From positions 20,432,598 through 20,496,597 of the forward strand of contig JAPWDM010000008.1 of assembly GCA_035578155.1 (NCBI GenBank): 64,000 nucleotides of DNA, written 5' to 3'. This DNA is from Brachynemurus nebulosus (taxonomy: Eukaryota > Arthropoda > Insecta > Neuroptera > Myrmeleontidae). Shown here one piece after another: positions 13,618-23,060 of the stretch (position 1 is its first letter; every line of letters starts with the position of its first letter). The notes beneath the pieces are model-generated. The model worked only from the letters and a program-made list of their open reading frames with translations, did no database searches and was not told the DNA's origin. Made by a program: the position numbers and the translations under genes.

Positions 13618-16600
13618 TTTTATCAGAATATCTATTCGTTTTTATTCACATTCATCACATCAAGTGCGATATACCTGCATACATAAAACACGAATGCTGT
13701 TTGATCCGAAAAATATCCGGTACCTACTTATTATTATTTAAAATATACATATATCTGACTCATTAATAGATGTCACACGAAGCGACAACATCGATTTAAA
13801 TTTAATTCTAATTTGGAATGATTCAAATTTCTATTTGTTTATTAATTACAAAATGTAATTTTTTAATTATTTAACTATACTTAATATTCTTACGATATAC
13901 AACCAATGAAAAAAAATTCTGATTGTTGAATAACTAATCGCTAATTAACTTTTTAATTTTTAAATTTGTAATATCAGAATTTGTTTACTTTGATGATATG
14001 AATTTAAATTGTTTAATATTTTTCATATTGTCGGTGATGTATTGTGTGGTATTTTAATACCTAATTGCGATTATGAAAGAATCGTTAAAGAGGTTGTTTA
14101 AAAATTTATATACAATTTACCAAATAAGTGGAGTACCACAAGGTTTTCGTGTTTAGCTATACTCACCTCAATTTCATTTTCGCTAACTGGAGGTTCGGAC
14201 GGTACTAGCATTCGTTTGTCTCGTTCGGACCAATCGTTATTCACGATAAAATGTGCTTGTTCACTCAAATCATCTTCCCTCTTTACTCGTTCCGTTGTTG
14301 TTTTCATATTTGTTATAATTGCAATTAAGTATCTCTGCAAGAAAAAAGATGAGATGCTTCAAAAAGTGTACACGAATGATCATATAAAAGTAATATTACT
14401 TTAATATTTTTACATGTTCTGTTGAGAAACAGGCCCGATGAGAGAGTGGCGTAGCCGGGGTTGTAGTCCGCGGGCCCGGTAAAAAGTAAATTTTTTTTTG
14501 ATCGTTATTTATTTTTTTGTGGGGAAATTTTTAAGAGATGTGTTTTATTCCCTGGGCCCGCCATTTCTTTTCACGGCTCTGCTGAAAAACCTGACTTTAT
14601 GCGATTTTCAACAAAAAAGCCTGCCAAAGTTTATGTTGTGAATAAAAATAAAAAAAAGTAAGAAAGTTGAACATTAATTTGCAATAAGGTTAGCTCCTGA
14701 CTCTTTTTAACGCATTTTATCATCACTCATCACATTACGTAAATATACAGGGTGGAAAGTAAATACTTCTCGTCGTTTACAGGGGTGAGTTATAGCACCC
14801 TGTAGACACTAAAACGACAGGAATTTTTTCGGAATTATCAGGTTGTGAAAATCGCGAATGAACTGGCTTCATGAAATTTCCAAATTTTTCTAAGTATGGC
14901 CCTGACTAAATTATGGATATCGCGCGTACTCTGTCTCAACCTCGTATCTGAAAACTCCCAATTTTTGGACACAAAAAAAAACATTTTAAATCCGTGTTTT
15001 CATCACTATGAGCTTAAGATTTATGCTAATTACACCCTTTGATGTTGGCTACCCATATATATAAATATATATAGATAAGTATATATGTAAATACAGTATT
15101 TAATATGTTTTTTGTGTGTCCTAAAACATGTAGCTTTTGATATACGAGGCAGAGACAGCCAATGCGCAATATACCTTTTTAGTACCAAAAGTACAAAATA
15201 ATTTTGTTGAGCAAAATTCAATAAAATTTTGTAAGCATGTTTACACCTAGTTACTATTTTTTGTATTTTGCTGTTTTAAAAACAGAAATTTTATCTTAAA
15301 ATATAAGATGGTCAGAGCCGGATTAAAAAAAAAATTGAGGGCCCCTTTTTTGACCCATATTTAGTATCAAATTTTCTCTGTTAAAAAACAGTTCTAGTTC
15401 AAATTTACTGGCAAATGTTTACGCAGAGAGATTTATATATTTTCCACCCTGTATAAATGATTGCATTATCCAGTTTCTTTCCATATGTATGTATTGTAAT
15501 TTTTGCAATATTATAGAAATGAAATTGAATCTTTAAAAAAGTTCCCCCGCCTGTGAATTGATTCTTTATCTTGTTTAGAAAAACTGTTTTTAGGGAAATC
15601 GTGAGGTTTTGAGTTATGTATTTTTTATGAAACTTTCTTTACGCGGTGGATCAGACCGCATAAAAAAGTTTTTTTACAATCTGTTGCGAACTGTACTTTT
15701 TATTGCTATTTATGAAATTCTTGAATATTTGTTTTTTTTTTTTGTGCGATTCTTTTTATGCGGACTCTATCCACCACACAAAAAAAGGTTTCGTTGTAGG
15801 CATATTGTTGGTATTTCATATGACCGTTGAGGTACTAAAAATAAATTTTGAAATTTTTTGTCATTCAGTGAACGTCTATGAGATTTTGGTTGATACCTGT
15901 TGCTCAATTAATCTAACAGGTGATCATTTAAACTTTCACGACCTCACGTACTCAAAATTTACTTTTTACTCATCTGTTTATTTTTACTTTTTCACATGCA
16001 TATATAATTTTTTGTCTAAATAAAATTTCTTAACAGAACATTAATTTTTAAATCGTCAAAATAAAACAAATAGAGTAAATTGCCCTTGAAAAAAGTGTGT
16101 CCCTACTACTTGAAAATTTAATTTTTATAATTTTAACAAATTACTTAAATTTTTAAGTATCTATTGTCGATAGATTTTCTTAAAGCAAGCAATGGCTGTA
16201 AAAATCATAATTTTAATAAATGTCGACCCAAATTTTTCACTCATTCTCTAGTGATGAAATTACAGTCGTTTTTAGCTCGAATTTGTACGTAAACGTCTAA
16301 TTATGAATTAAAATTCATTCGTCAAGGGGCCCTTGACATTTTCTTCTTACCAGTCCCTCTTCCGCCGCCACAAGATATAGAGTACACAAAAAATATATGA
16401 CGATAAATAAAATCGGGCCCTAGCCATTTGTCTCATTTGTCTACGCGATAATATGGCAGTGAGCGTCGATATTTATCTTAATTACATTCTTGACCAAATG
16501 GTCGGAAAACGACATTTCGTATTACACAACCTAATGTTATTCCAATTAATAGTGAAAATGATTTTTGGTGACAAGAAATCTATTCCGAGTTAAAGAATTG

Positions 16601-19600
16601 CTTTCAAACATTCCTCTAACGTTTCAAAAAGTATCGACAGGGCAGATTAACCCTCTTTGGGGCTCTAGATGTTTGGCTAACTTCAAAAATGCATCACTGC
16701 TTGCATGAGGCAGAGTCAAAAGTTCAAAAACGCATCAGACGCATCACAACGAAAAATCAAAAGTTCATTTTTGCATTTGATACGTTAAAACAATGCATCA
16801 AGAAATTTGGTGATGCGTGTCCAAGATGCATGTCATGTGTATGATGTAGAATTATAACTACTTGTCATATTATGTAGGTATTAACACCAACAGGAACAAT
16901 TCCGAAAAACAAATTGTTGAAAAAGATTTAGCTTTGATTAAAATTGTTTAAACTATTGGAATACATCTTGCACTCAAAATAGGTATGTAATATTTTTTAT
17001 TCAAATAATTTCAATATTTTCAATTTCAAGTAAGTTCAAGTTGAAATTCAAAGATAATATACCTATACAAGGACTGTATTGCTATATTATTTATAGTCTA
17101 TCTGTAGCCAAATCAGAGGCTAAATGATGCCAATATCCCATTCAAAAACATCCAATCTCAAGAGAGCATCAGCAGCGCATCATGTAGTATTAGACACATC
17201 AGAAAAGTCATGATGCTGCATCGATGCGGTAAAGTTTATATTTTTGAAGTTACCCTTTTCTTCTTACTGGGCGCCTCTCACCCCCACAAGATATAGAGCA
17301 AAAAATTTAAAACAATAAATAAAACTAAATATTGCGAAAAACTAAAATTTCAAATATTGATTCAAATATTCAGAACAGACAGTTTAATCGGGTCCTTCAA
17401 AAAACTGAACCCTAACCATGTGTCTCATTTGTCTATGTGATGATTCGGCCCTGACGAGCACATAATTTTTATAATATGTATTTCTACTTTAGCTTCATTT
17501 CAATAGAATAATGAATTTAACGCAGCCCTTTATATTTTTACGAAAATTAAGACCACTTGGCTACGAGAAAATCGAATTTCATCAAGTAAATTACATTTTT
17601 TAAAAGGCAATAGAGTATTGCGGTTTAAACTGGACAACTCACGCACAAATTACGCAAAAAACAACATAAATTCATTCAAAATCAGTTTACTGACAAAAAT
17701 ATTGACATATTTGTACAAAAGAAGCATCGTATTGATATTTTAATAAGATCTTAGAAAATATGAAGCAAAAAAGATTGCAACATAAAGAAATGATTTAATA
17801 TTGACATATCAATCGCCAATAAAATAACTTTCCGTTATTATGAGCAGAAAAGTACGTGCTCCCACATTTATTTCAAACATTACATTTTAAAATTATTATT
17901 GCCCATTAAAAAATTTTATTTTCCAGCTATGGCTCACTTGTTTCCCTCTGTAGACAGATATTTGTTAATAAATAACATGAATAACCAATTAGCTAATATC
18001 TCTGTTAATAAGTATGTTAAATCCTTACAATAATTTTTACGTTTTTATTTTTATTTAAAAAAAAAAAAAATACTTTCTAGTATATATTTATGATTATTTG
18101 TAATATAATTCTATAGGTATTCCATATTGCACAATTGTAATAAGCAAGCAATAATACTATATAAACATATAAATAGTAATTATTCGAAGAAAGTAATTGA
18201 AAAATATGGTCTTGTAACATCAAATTTTATGACAAAATTTCTGCAATTTGTAAATTGCTAAATTTTTTTTAATTAAAATGTGCGGTTTAAGTATAAAATT
18301 TATTGCAAAAATCATCAATAAAATGATTCGTCTTTCATCATATCTACATAATTACGTACAAATAATGGCAGTCAATGTTTATAGACCGAAGCTAAAGCCG
18401 AAGATGCAACTAAATTCGGAACACTTACCGTAAATATACTAATAAATAGAATTAAATGAAAAATTATATAGCTCTTTAGCTACATCAAACAGGAATTATT
18501 CCTTTTTAAAGTAAACAAAACAAGCGTTTAAATGAAAAGTCTAAGATATTTTATAGAAATTTAACTCTTTGCACTCAAGCAAAAAAAAGAGTGAGTTGTA
18601 AATAGGCTGGTAAGGCATGTAGCACATGACAACGACCGACGTTCTTTTTTTGACGGATTCGTTTGACGTTCTAACCTTGTTTCCCCAAAGTTGAATACTA
18701 AATGCGCTAAATACGTCCTCAATGCTGTTTTTATTAGTTTTTAATTTTAAAAAGATAATTCAACGTGATTTTGTATTATTTTATTTACAATTTTTCTAAT
18801 AAATGAATGTGTTTGCAGTTATTAAATAAAATATTCATGTAATGTGAAGTATGAGCAGTCATTACAGTTCAACATTCAGTGTGTCATGTGGTACATGTCT
18901 TATGATCCAACAGACAACACACCTTTAAATATGGTAGAGTTAATGGACAAACCACCTTGTCATGCTGTACATGTCTTATAAGCGCAAAGGCTTAATTATT
19001 AAAAAGATATTTTAGATTAAGTTTAGGTGACAGTCATTGGATACCACTTCCAGTTTCGATTAAACCTTCGCAGTTCAGACTCGCTTTCATCGAAGCCGAA
19101 TAAGTGGCTAACGATGTTTTCTGGAGTCGAAGATACCCGAAGTCGAAGCCGAACATTTTTTGTATTCCGATTATATCGAAGTAATTGTAAATTAACATAT
19201 CTAGTACAGTATAACCTCTTTTTATGCGGTGAATAGGGACCACAAAAAAAAATTGCACAAAAAAAATATTCAGAAACCTTCATAAATAGCCATAAGGAGT
19301 TATAACCCGCTACAGATTGTAAAAGAAAGTTTTTTGTGCGGTGAATTGGGACCGTATAAATAAAGTTTCATTGAAAACCTCACGATTTCCCTAGAAATTT
19401 TTTTTTTTAAACAAGATAAAGGAATAATTTACACATGTGGATATCTTCAAATATTTAATTTCATTTTTATAGTGTTATAAAAATTACGTGTAAAAAAACC
19501 AAATGGTCCAAACAGCAAAAAACAGCAAATTTATGTTCAAATTCTCTACTTTCTCTTACTTTTTATTTTCATTATGCACTTCAATGGAGATTTTTTTAAA

Positions 19601-20268
19601 AACCCCACAAAAACAACCGCACAAAAAGAAGATATACTGTATTCTAATATTAATATTTTCATTGCCTACTAAAACTAATCTTTATTAAATCTATTTAACT
19701 AACAAGTAACGTAAAAGCCCCCATTATGGAACGGTATCTAATACTGGAACAGTTTTGATATTTACATATTTATTTCTTTAATTAAGTAAGGAAACATTAA
19801 ATGCGAGGTAAATTTAAATTGAAAAACAATCATTCTATTAATAATAATTTTTGTTATCAGACGTTTCTTTCAGAAATAACTTCATTAATATGTAAATGTC
19901 AAAACTGTTCCATAATGGGGGCTTTTACGTTACTTAAAGTAAATTTAAAATTTTAATCTCACCCTTGACCCATTCTGTTGATTTGAATCCAACTCTTCTA
20001 CAATATAATTCGATGAATCGTCGTCACTGGACGTGATTGGTAATGTGGCACTAGGTGACGCAGTGGTCGTTGTAAACCGTGGCGACGTGCTCACAGTAAT
20101 CGGCGAACAATTTGTACATTTTATAACCGTATATAAAATAATTGATAAAATAATAAATAAATTTTCTGAAACACAATCATAATGTCTTCTACTGTGCGTC
20201 CTTTCTATCCCTCTTCTTCTACGCTCATGTGACTCCTGCGGTTGTTGATTGGTCACTATTAACATCAT
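1077..20268 (-). CDS. Split gene for a secreted or anchored acidic, Gly-rich modular protein
   Basis: Ten exons joined in phase 0 give at least 471 residues (102+56+29+33+118+18+21+32+20+42). Read N to C: a 36-residue basic tail with RRRR, a hydrophobic segment (about residues 37-49) consistent with a signal peptide or signal anchor, a Thr/Ser-rich stretch, a furin-like RVKR site, a His-rich exon, an Arg/Lys/Thr-rich exon, three N-glycosylation sequons (NAT, NRT, NQT), Asp14 followed by more acidic residues, then repeated Gly/Ser plus Leu/Ile/Val modules. All ten donors are GT and all nine internal acceptors are AG. Introns range from 80 bp to 5.8 kb, and the large ones hold transposons. I do not recognise the family. 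A role outside the cell (matrix, cuticle, silk or cement) is inference from composition only. The 3' end is probably outside the window. Confidence 0.75.
1203..1728 (-). other. Intron, 526 bp
   Basis: Donor GTAAAA at the 1729 side, acceptor at 1203. A second acceptor-like site (ttatttcag) near 1354 opens a frame that stops after five codons in phase 0, so I do not call an exon there. Confidence 0.6.
1729..1788 (-). CDS. Exon: 20-residue hydrophobic module
   Basis: 60 bp between acceptor cttgttttgtag and donor GTAAAA, phase 0 at both ends. It encodes AGAGKFVGNLLTAVLPALSA, a small amphipathic or hydrophobic block with Gly and Ala spacers and no stop. Its ending (ALSA) resembles the end of the exon at 4959-5012 (SLSA), which suggests exon duplication and divergence. 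Confidence 0.7.
1976..2071 (-). CDS. Exon: Gly/Ser leader plus hydrophobic module
   Basis: 32 codons, acceptor caatatttag, donor GTATAA, phase 0. The peptide starts PNEDGSGGSDVGSF and continues LGGILSATIGGIAGPAGG. The NEDG start matches the ENEDG start of the adjacent exon at 2152-2214, so these two look like diverged copies of one module. The flanking introns are only 187 and 80 bp. Confidence 0.72.
2152..2214 (-). CDS. Exon: ENEDG leader plus hydrophobic module
   Basis: 21 codons, acceptor acattttcaag, donor GTATTG, phase 0. It encodes ENEDGTYDFS followed by GLMGLIGSLFG. The 80-bp intron separating it from the next exon is typical of minimal insect introns. It is a module of the same design as the exons at 1976-2071 and 4959-5012 (acidic, then Gly/Leu/Ile). 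Confidence 0.72.
2443..3163 (+). mobile_element. Deleted mariner/Tc1-like element
   Basis: Terminal inverted repeats begin GGTCATACCACAA at 2443 and end as the complement at 3163; similarity continues for about 30 bp with a few mismatches. Both ends are flanked by TA (2441-2442, 3164-3165), the target duplication of the Tc1/mariner superfamily. The 721-bp length is about half that of a full element and fits the missing catalytic middle of the transposase described in the next entry. Confidence 0.75.
2753..3076 (+). pseudogene. Broken transposase: N-terminal helix-turn-helix joined to C-terminus
   Basis: A single reading frame of 108 codons carries two in-frame stops (TGA at 2864, TAG at 2942). 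The first part (GRPTSTSRLEAFDKIKEAL, then SVEHLSQHVGIPHTTVQR) reads like the helix-turn-helix DNA-binding region of mariner-type transposases. The last part (KLPEVWRRIIDNSRDY, then stop) reads like the C-terminal tail. The DDE/D catalytic core that should lie between is absent, so the copy is dead and could move only if mobilised by a related transposase. The family assignment is by pattern recall, not by search. Confidence 0.65.
3850..3972. mobile_element. Small inverted-repeat (MITE-like) element
   Basis: CATATGCAACCCGATTCGG at 3850 is matched in inverse at 3954-3972 with one mismatch. The 123-bp unit has no coding capacity. No clear target duplication was seen. Confidence 0.4.
4959..5012 (-). 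CDS. Exon: 18-residue hydrophobic module
   Basis: 54 bp, acceptor ttttgtatttag, donor GTAATT, phase 0. It encodes EMGIDLDTIAALIGSLSA. The IGSL core recurs in the exon at 2152-2214 (LIGSLFG). Only 89 bp of intron separates it from the large Asp-rich exon upstream. Confidence 0.72.
5102..5455 (-). CDS. Large central exon with Asp14 tract
   Basis: 118 codons, phase 0 at both ends. The acceptor is ttttaaaag, which is weaker than its neighbours. Order: LSPLINDAFDQINNNY, a neutral stretch with sequons NAT and NRT, TTTTKKPP, a third sequon NQT, then Asp14, EFDDEDDE, five Gly, and a hydrophobic end (IGGLIKMFLGPLSN). The Asp run is a (GAT/GAC)n trinucleotide tract (roughly 5180-5224 on the plus strand as atc/gtc repeats), which makes it a likely site of length polymorphism. 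Composition suggests an extracellular acidic region able to bind calcium or cationic partners; that is inference. Confidence 0.75.
5564..5662 (-). CDS. Exon: Thr/Asn then Arg/Lys-rich basic region
   Basis: 33 codons, acceptor aataattttacag, donor GTAACT, phase 0. It begins TNPTNTNQPKKLRSTTKK and ends TSTTRRRRE. It is strongly basic, in contrast to the acidic exon that follows 108 bp downstream. The RRRR cluster could be a processing site or an electrostatic partner of the Asp tract. Confidence 0.72.
7714..8191. mobile_element. TA-flanked MITE (GGGTTGACC ends)
   Basis: The 15-bp terminal repeats GGGTTGACCGGGGTA are perfect inverts at 7714-7728 and 8177-8191, each abutting TA (7712-7713, 8192-8193). 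The 478-bp interior has no open frame. TA duplication and the absence of coding sequence fit a non-autonomous Tc1/mariner-type element. Confidence 0.7.
9438..9956. mobile_element. GTGCGGT-family inverted-repeat element, copy 1
   Basis: The ends are CAGCTGAACTCTTTTTT and its complement. Just inside lies a second palindromic motif, TTGTGCGGTGGATAAGGACC followed by gcacaa, which recurs about 100 bp further in. The interior is AT-rich and non-coding (519 bp). Related copies are at 15560-15793, 19205-19641 and 61751-62451. Confidence 0.65.
11491..11577 (-). CDS. Exon: His-rich
   Basis: 29 codons, acceptor gaattcattttcag, donor GTAAAT, phase 0. It encodes GHHTTKKAHHHQQHHTHH followed by TTTENHIEIIK, with 10 His in 29 residues. 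His-rich stretches can bind metal ions or act as pH-dependent spacers; neither is shown here. It is isolated by long introns (5.8 kb downstream, 2.6 kb upstream), so it could be an optional cassette. Confidence 0.72.
11981..12680. mobile_element. Palindromic repeat element, copy 1
   Basis: The first 324 bp (11981-12304) is a long inverted repeat: arms of about 130 bp meet around 12150, with an inner perfect core (aacataatttataaaagctt and onward to ggcgtt). About 375 bp of single-copy tail follows, ending in AAATAAAAGCTTTT, the inverse of the left side's AAAAGCTTTTATTT. A second copy lies at 24095-24779. No coding capacity. Confidence 0.65.
13535..13615. repeat. (TA)n microsatellite
   Basis: About 40 uninterrupted TA units inside an intron of the minus-strand gene. 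Confidence 0.95.
14167..14334 (-). CDS. Exon with furin-like RVKR site
   Basis: 56 codons, acceptor ttttttcttgcag, donor GTGAGT (perfect), phase 0. It opens RYLIAIITNMKTTTERVKRE, then DDLSEQAHF and NNDWSERDKR, and ends PPVSENEIE. R-V-K-R followed by E-D-D fits the R-X-K-R consensus of furin-type proprotein convertases, which would separate the N-terminal part from the rest in the secretory pathway. This is inferred from the motif only. Confidence 0.75.
14430..14581. mobile_element. GC-rich hAT-like MITE (CAGGCCCG ... CGGCTCTG)
   Basis: A short GC-rich island with ends CAGGCCCG and CGGCTCTG and an internal gggcccg motif. Flanking octamers TTGAGAAA and CTGAAAAA agree at 6 of 8 positions, a decayed 8-bp target duplication as expected for hAT. 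Same family as 21615-21915, 34814-35100, 43035-43267, 56908-57101 and 62190-62369. Confidence 0.5.
15560..15793 (-). mobile_element. GTGCGGT-family element, truncated copy 2
   Basis: Inverse orientation to the copy at 9438. It keeps the tgaaactttcttt...gcggtggatcagaccgcat palindrome, the tattgctatttatga block and the outer gcggactctatccacca end. The opposite end is missing. Confidence 0.5.
16678..17252. mobile_element. Possible inverted-repeat element (TAACTTCAAAAAT ends)
   Basis: TAACTTCAAAAAT at 16678 is matched in inverse at 17240-17252. The interior is rich in the words gcatca and tgatgc, some inverted. The short terminal repeat and lack of an obvious target duplication make this tentative. 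Confidence 0.35.
18561..18995. mobile_element. piggyBac-like MITE (TTAA target)
   Basis: TTAA at 18561 is followed by CTCTTTGCACT; at the other end AGCGCAAAGGC is followed by TTAA (18992-18995). The CYCTTTGCRCT ends next to TTAA resemble piggyBac-type termini. The interior has repeated caTGTcttatga-like words and no coding sequence. The match is short, hence moderate confidence. Confidence 0.45.
19205..19641. mobile_element. GTGCGGT-family element, copy 3
   Basis: The ends acagtataacctctttttat and its inverse (agaagatatactgt) bound the palindromic gcggtgaatagggacc motif, its second copy near 19338, and the tttcattgaaaacctc block shared with the copies at 9438 and 61751. Confidence 0.6.
19704..19935. 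mobile_element. MITE, 232 bp (AAGTAACGTAAAAGCCCCC ends)
   Basis: AAGTAACGTAAAAGCCCCC followed by attatggaac at the left is repeated in inverse at the right. The similarity continues (ggaacagttttgayatttac) after a small left-side insertion. It sits 27 bp from the donor of the 19963-20268 exon, so it inserted very close to a splice site. Confidence 0.7.
19963..20268 (-). CDS. First coding exon with hydrophobic signal/anchor segment
   Basis: 102 codons from a double ATG (20268-20263) to donor GTGAGA, phase 0. The start was chosen as the first ATG after the best acceptor (a long pyrimidine run ending near 20349-20357). Residues 1-36 are basic and include SHERRRRG; residues 37-49 are hydrophobic (LFIILSIILYTVI), followed by KCTNCSP and a Thr/Ser/Pro stretch, then SSDDDSS. 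This fits a signal peptide with a long n-region or a type II signal anchor. The frame stays open upstream to another ATG at 20442, so an alternative longer N-terminus is possible. Confidence 0.65.
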
Positions 20269-20356
20269 GATTATCCTGTCAGTCACTTGTTTGTTTATGG
20301 TTGCCGTTTCAATTGTTTGTCTGATGGCTGCCTCCCTGCTTGCCTGATGCGTTCGT

Positions 20357-22794
20357 GAAAATAAAAATAAATAAATAAAATTAAAATAATATAAAATTAT
20401 AGTTATCACTCTGTCAATGTGATTTGCGATGGGAAATTTCATTCAAATAGGGTCATGAACAATTTAATAAGATAATTATGTCGGTTACGTCTAATATGGT
20501 GATGGATTAACAAGCGTAAAATATATTTATTTTCACTTGGCGAACAAACAGAAAGGTAAATCACAAAAAAAACATATTGAACTGAATAAAAGAAAGTGGA
20601 AAAGTCATGTCACAAAATATACATCATGGAGGTCAAAATAATGGGTTTGAATGACTAAAGAATAGTTCTGGGATGAGTTTGACCACAAAATTGAATGCGT
20701 GAAGAAAATAGCAGTTGAAAAACACTCATGTAGTAGACCCAATGAGACACGTCTTCAGTACAAAAAGAAGTACACAAAATATTTAGAGCTAAAAATAAAT
20801 ATTAATGGGGTTTAACGTCCGTTTTTCAGACAACAGTCTGTGACAGATGCCACCCACATCTTACAATTCATTATGATGTGGACGGAGGACAAGGGAAGTG
20901 GGCTGTGGAATCTAGGATTTGGTAGGTACGCGTCTGCAGCCGTCTTCTTAAGGATCCATGCCGATATTCATCTGGATTTGTGAAGGGAAACTGCAGAAAA
21001 CCTTCATGAGCATAACCGGCCGTGAGATTCCAACTATCGACCTACCAGTCGGCGTGCCAGTGCCTAAGCAAGCTCGACCACTCCGCTGGTTAGAGGTAAA
21101 AATAAATGAATTATTTTACCAAAGAAGATTGCAACTCTTAGTGATCAATTTGAATTACGATCTTAAGCAATTTTTTTACTCTTTTTGATAGATTAAGTTC
21201 TACTACTCTGATATTTTTTCTTTTTTCAGTTTTACAGTATTTTTAGCAGTAAATAATTTTTATAAATTTTTTCTTAATTACCTATTCAATTTAAAGACAT
21301 ACAATATTGAAACCACTGTCTATCATATACTCATAGACTTAAGAATCGGAGAGATATGCAACGCTGAGCGCTGACAATTAAGATTAATATATGAAGACTT
21401 GTGATGAACAAATGTAAGACCAAGGCTATCTTTGGTTTGGTCTTGTAAAGTTCAATTTTAGTGTTGTTCAAAAATATTGCTAAATCCTACATTTTTTAAG
21501 TATGTTGCGATGAAGAGGTTGAATAAATTTTCAAAATTTTGGTAAATGAAATGAAACCTCAATATACCTGAAAGCAAGACTCAGACCTCAATGCAAGACC
21601 AACAGGATCAACACCAGGGCCGTAACTAGGCTGGGACAGTCGGGGTATTGCCCCGGGGGCCCCCAAGAGAATACAATAATTATTTCTTGGCAAACTTTAA
21701 GGGCGGTATTTCTTTAAAATTAGACGACTTACAAGCAAAAAAAAAGTATTTCTGTAAAATTAGGGCGGCAAAAGACTGACGAACGAAAGAAAAGGTCACC
21801 GTTTTTTTGGCTGGGAGTTGAATTCTTTTTGTTGCTCTTGGGGCGGCGTAGGCGCCCCGAATGTACTTTCTGCCCCGGGGCCCCATAAGACCTAGTTACG
21901 GCCCTGACGGCTCTGACCAACACTGATTTTAATCATCACTAACTATCTTTAATGATGATATTCAAATACAGCCGAATTATAATCATAATAACAAGACTTA
22001 GGTCAAACTAAATGGAAATATATCTGACTAGTACTAGCCAAATTTTCAAAAAGTTGAGAATAAACCATATTTGTTGATACTAGAGTAAAAGAACAACAAA
22101 TTTTTGAAAAAAAAATTAAATAAATAAATAAATAAATCCAAAAGAACGCAAAGCTGGAGAAAGGGACTATTTTTGGCAAAAAAACCCATAAATATAATGT
22201 ATTTTTATTATATGTATACCTAGGTACACTTTTTAATTTTCAGAACCCAAGTGCGAGTCACTTGAAATTAACCAGTTGGCCATTTGGTAACCCTGCGTTA
22301 TAGAATGGCGAAGCCTGATCTAGATCTATCTTTATTCCTTCGCCTCTTTAAATTCTCTCAGGAGAAACAGCACATACATTTTACATTCAATACAAAATTC
22401 GAAATTTTCTATTCTAGCTTCAAAGAAGAGATTTTTTGACTTACAATTTAAAAAAAAATAAGTTACGATGTAACCGGAACTCTATGAGAATTTTAACCAG
22501 TATTGACCCTTTTTAAATTTTGGATACTATCCGAATAAAAAATCAAAGATTACCTTAAAAATTCTTCAAGATTTTTCAGAAAAATTACACAAACAAAAAA
22601 AAGTATTTAAAATTCACGAAAATAAAACTTTCAGTTATGTAGTCGTACATTGCTTTAAAAACAACACTTAAGAAACCAACAATATCAAATGACCGTTACA
22701 ATAATAATTACCAAATTTTAACAATAGATGTCAACATATTATTTAAAAAAAAAAAAAGAATTTCAAACAATTAAAAACAATTAATGTTACTTAC
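20357..22794 (-). other. Probable first intron, 2.4 kb
   Basis: Lies between the 5' exon donor (GTAAGT at 22794-22789) and the coding exon acceptor. It holds a hAT-like MITE (21615-21915). A GC-richer stretch at about 20815-21095 (contains gaccggtg-type words and gtgagattccaactatcg) looks like a fragment of a dispersed repeat I cannot name. Confidence 0.45.
21615..21915. mobile_element. GC-rich hAT-like MITE (CAGGGCCG family)
   Basis: The left end is CAGGGCCGTAACTAGG; near the right end lies the inverse CTAGTTACGGCCCTG followed by ACGGCTCTG. Taking CGGCTCTG as the outer end gives octamers ATCAACAC (21607-21614) and ACCAACAC (21916-21923), 7 of 8 identical, the size expected of hAT insertions. 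The inner part has ccccggggg runs and no intact gene. Confidence 0.6.
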
Positions 22795-23060
22795 AAAACG
22801 ATTCAAGAAAATCAAAACATTCTTGAAAAATATCACAACTGTCCAATCAAAATACCGTGTAACACTTCTAACGTACTTCTATTTTTTAAATTTCAAAATC
22901 ACCAATCAGTTAAAACAACATAACTTCACAACAATATAAAAATTTAAAAATTTTCTTCCTATATCGCGACTCCATACAAATTCCGAAGACAATTGTATTT
23001 AAAAAATGATAAATTTACATTGAAAAGAATCAAAGTGTGTTTGTTTTAAATTGGCCCCGT
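22795..23060 (-). other. Probable 5' untranslated exon of the modular gene (start not fixed)
   Basis: A perfect GTAAGT donor lies at 22789-22794. The DNA upstream on the minus strand has no long frame; its last ATG (aagaATGttttga) is followed at once by a stop. Sequence beyond 23040 becomes GC-richer (ggccccgtcacggatgac, gatggtaccacgcgtacgg), as often seen at insect promoters. No TATA box or initiator was assigned. The exon call rests on the donor and on the need for a leader exon upstream of 20268. Confidence 0.4.

Larger units (their letters stand above)
11578..14166 (-). other. Intron, 2.6 kb
   Basis: Holds the palindromic element copy 1 (11981-12680) and the (TA)n tract at 13535-13615. 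No other feature was seen. Confidence 0.5.
14335..19962 (-). other. Intron, 5.6 kb, with several transposons
   Basis: Contains a GC-rich hAT-like element (14430-14581), a truncated GTGCGGT copy (15560-15793), an inverted-repeat element (16678-17252), a piggyBac-like MITE (18561-18995), another GTGCGGT copy (19205-19641) and a 232-bp MITE (19704-19935). Isolated hAT-like ends (cagagccggatta near 15316, gattcggccctg near 17443) may be the limits of one older nested insertion. Confidence 0.5.

Noticed and set aside
20815..21095. GC-richer stretch as a coding exon
   Set aside because: Frames are broken and no splice sites fit; more likely a dispersed repeat fragment.
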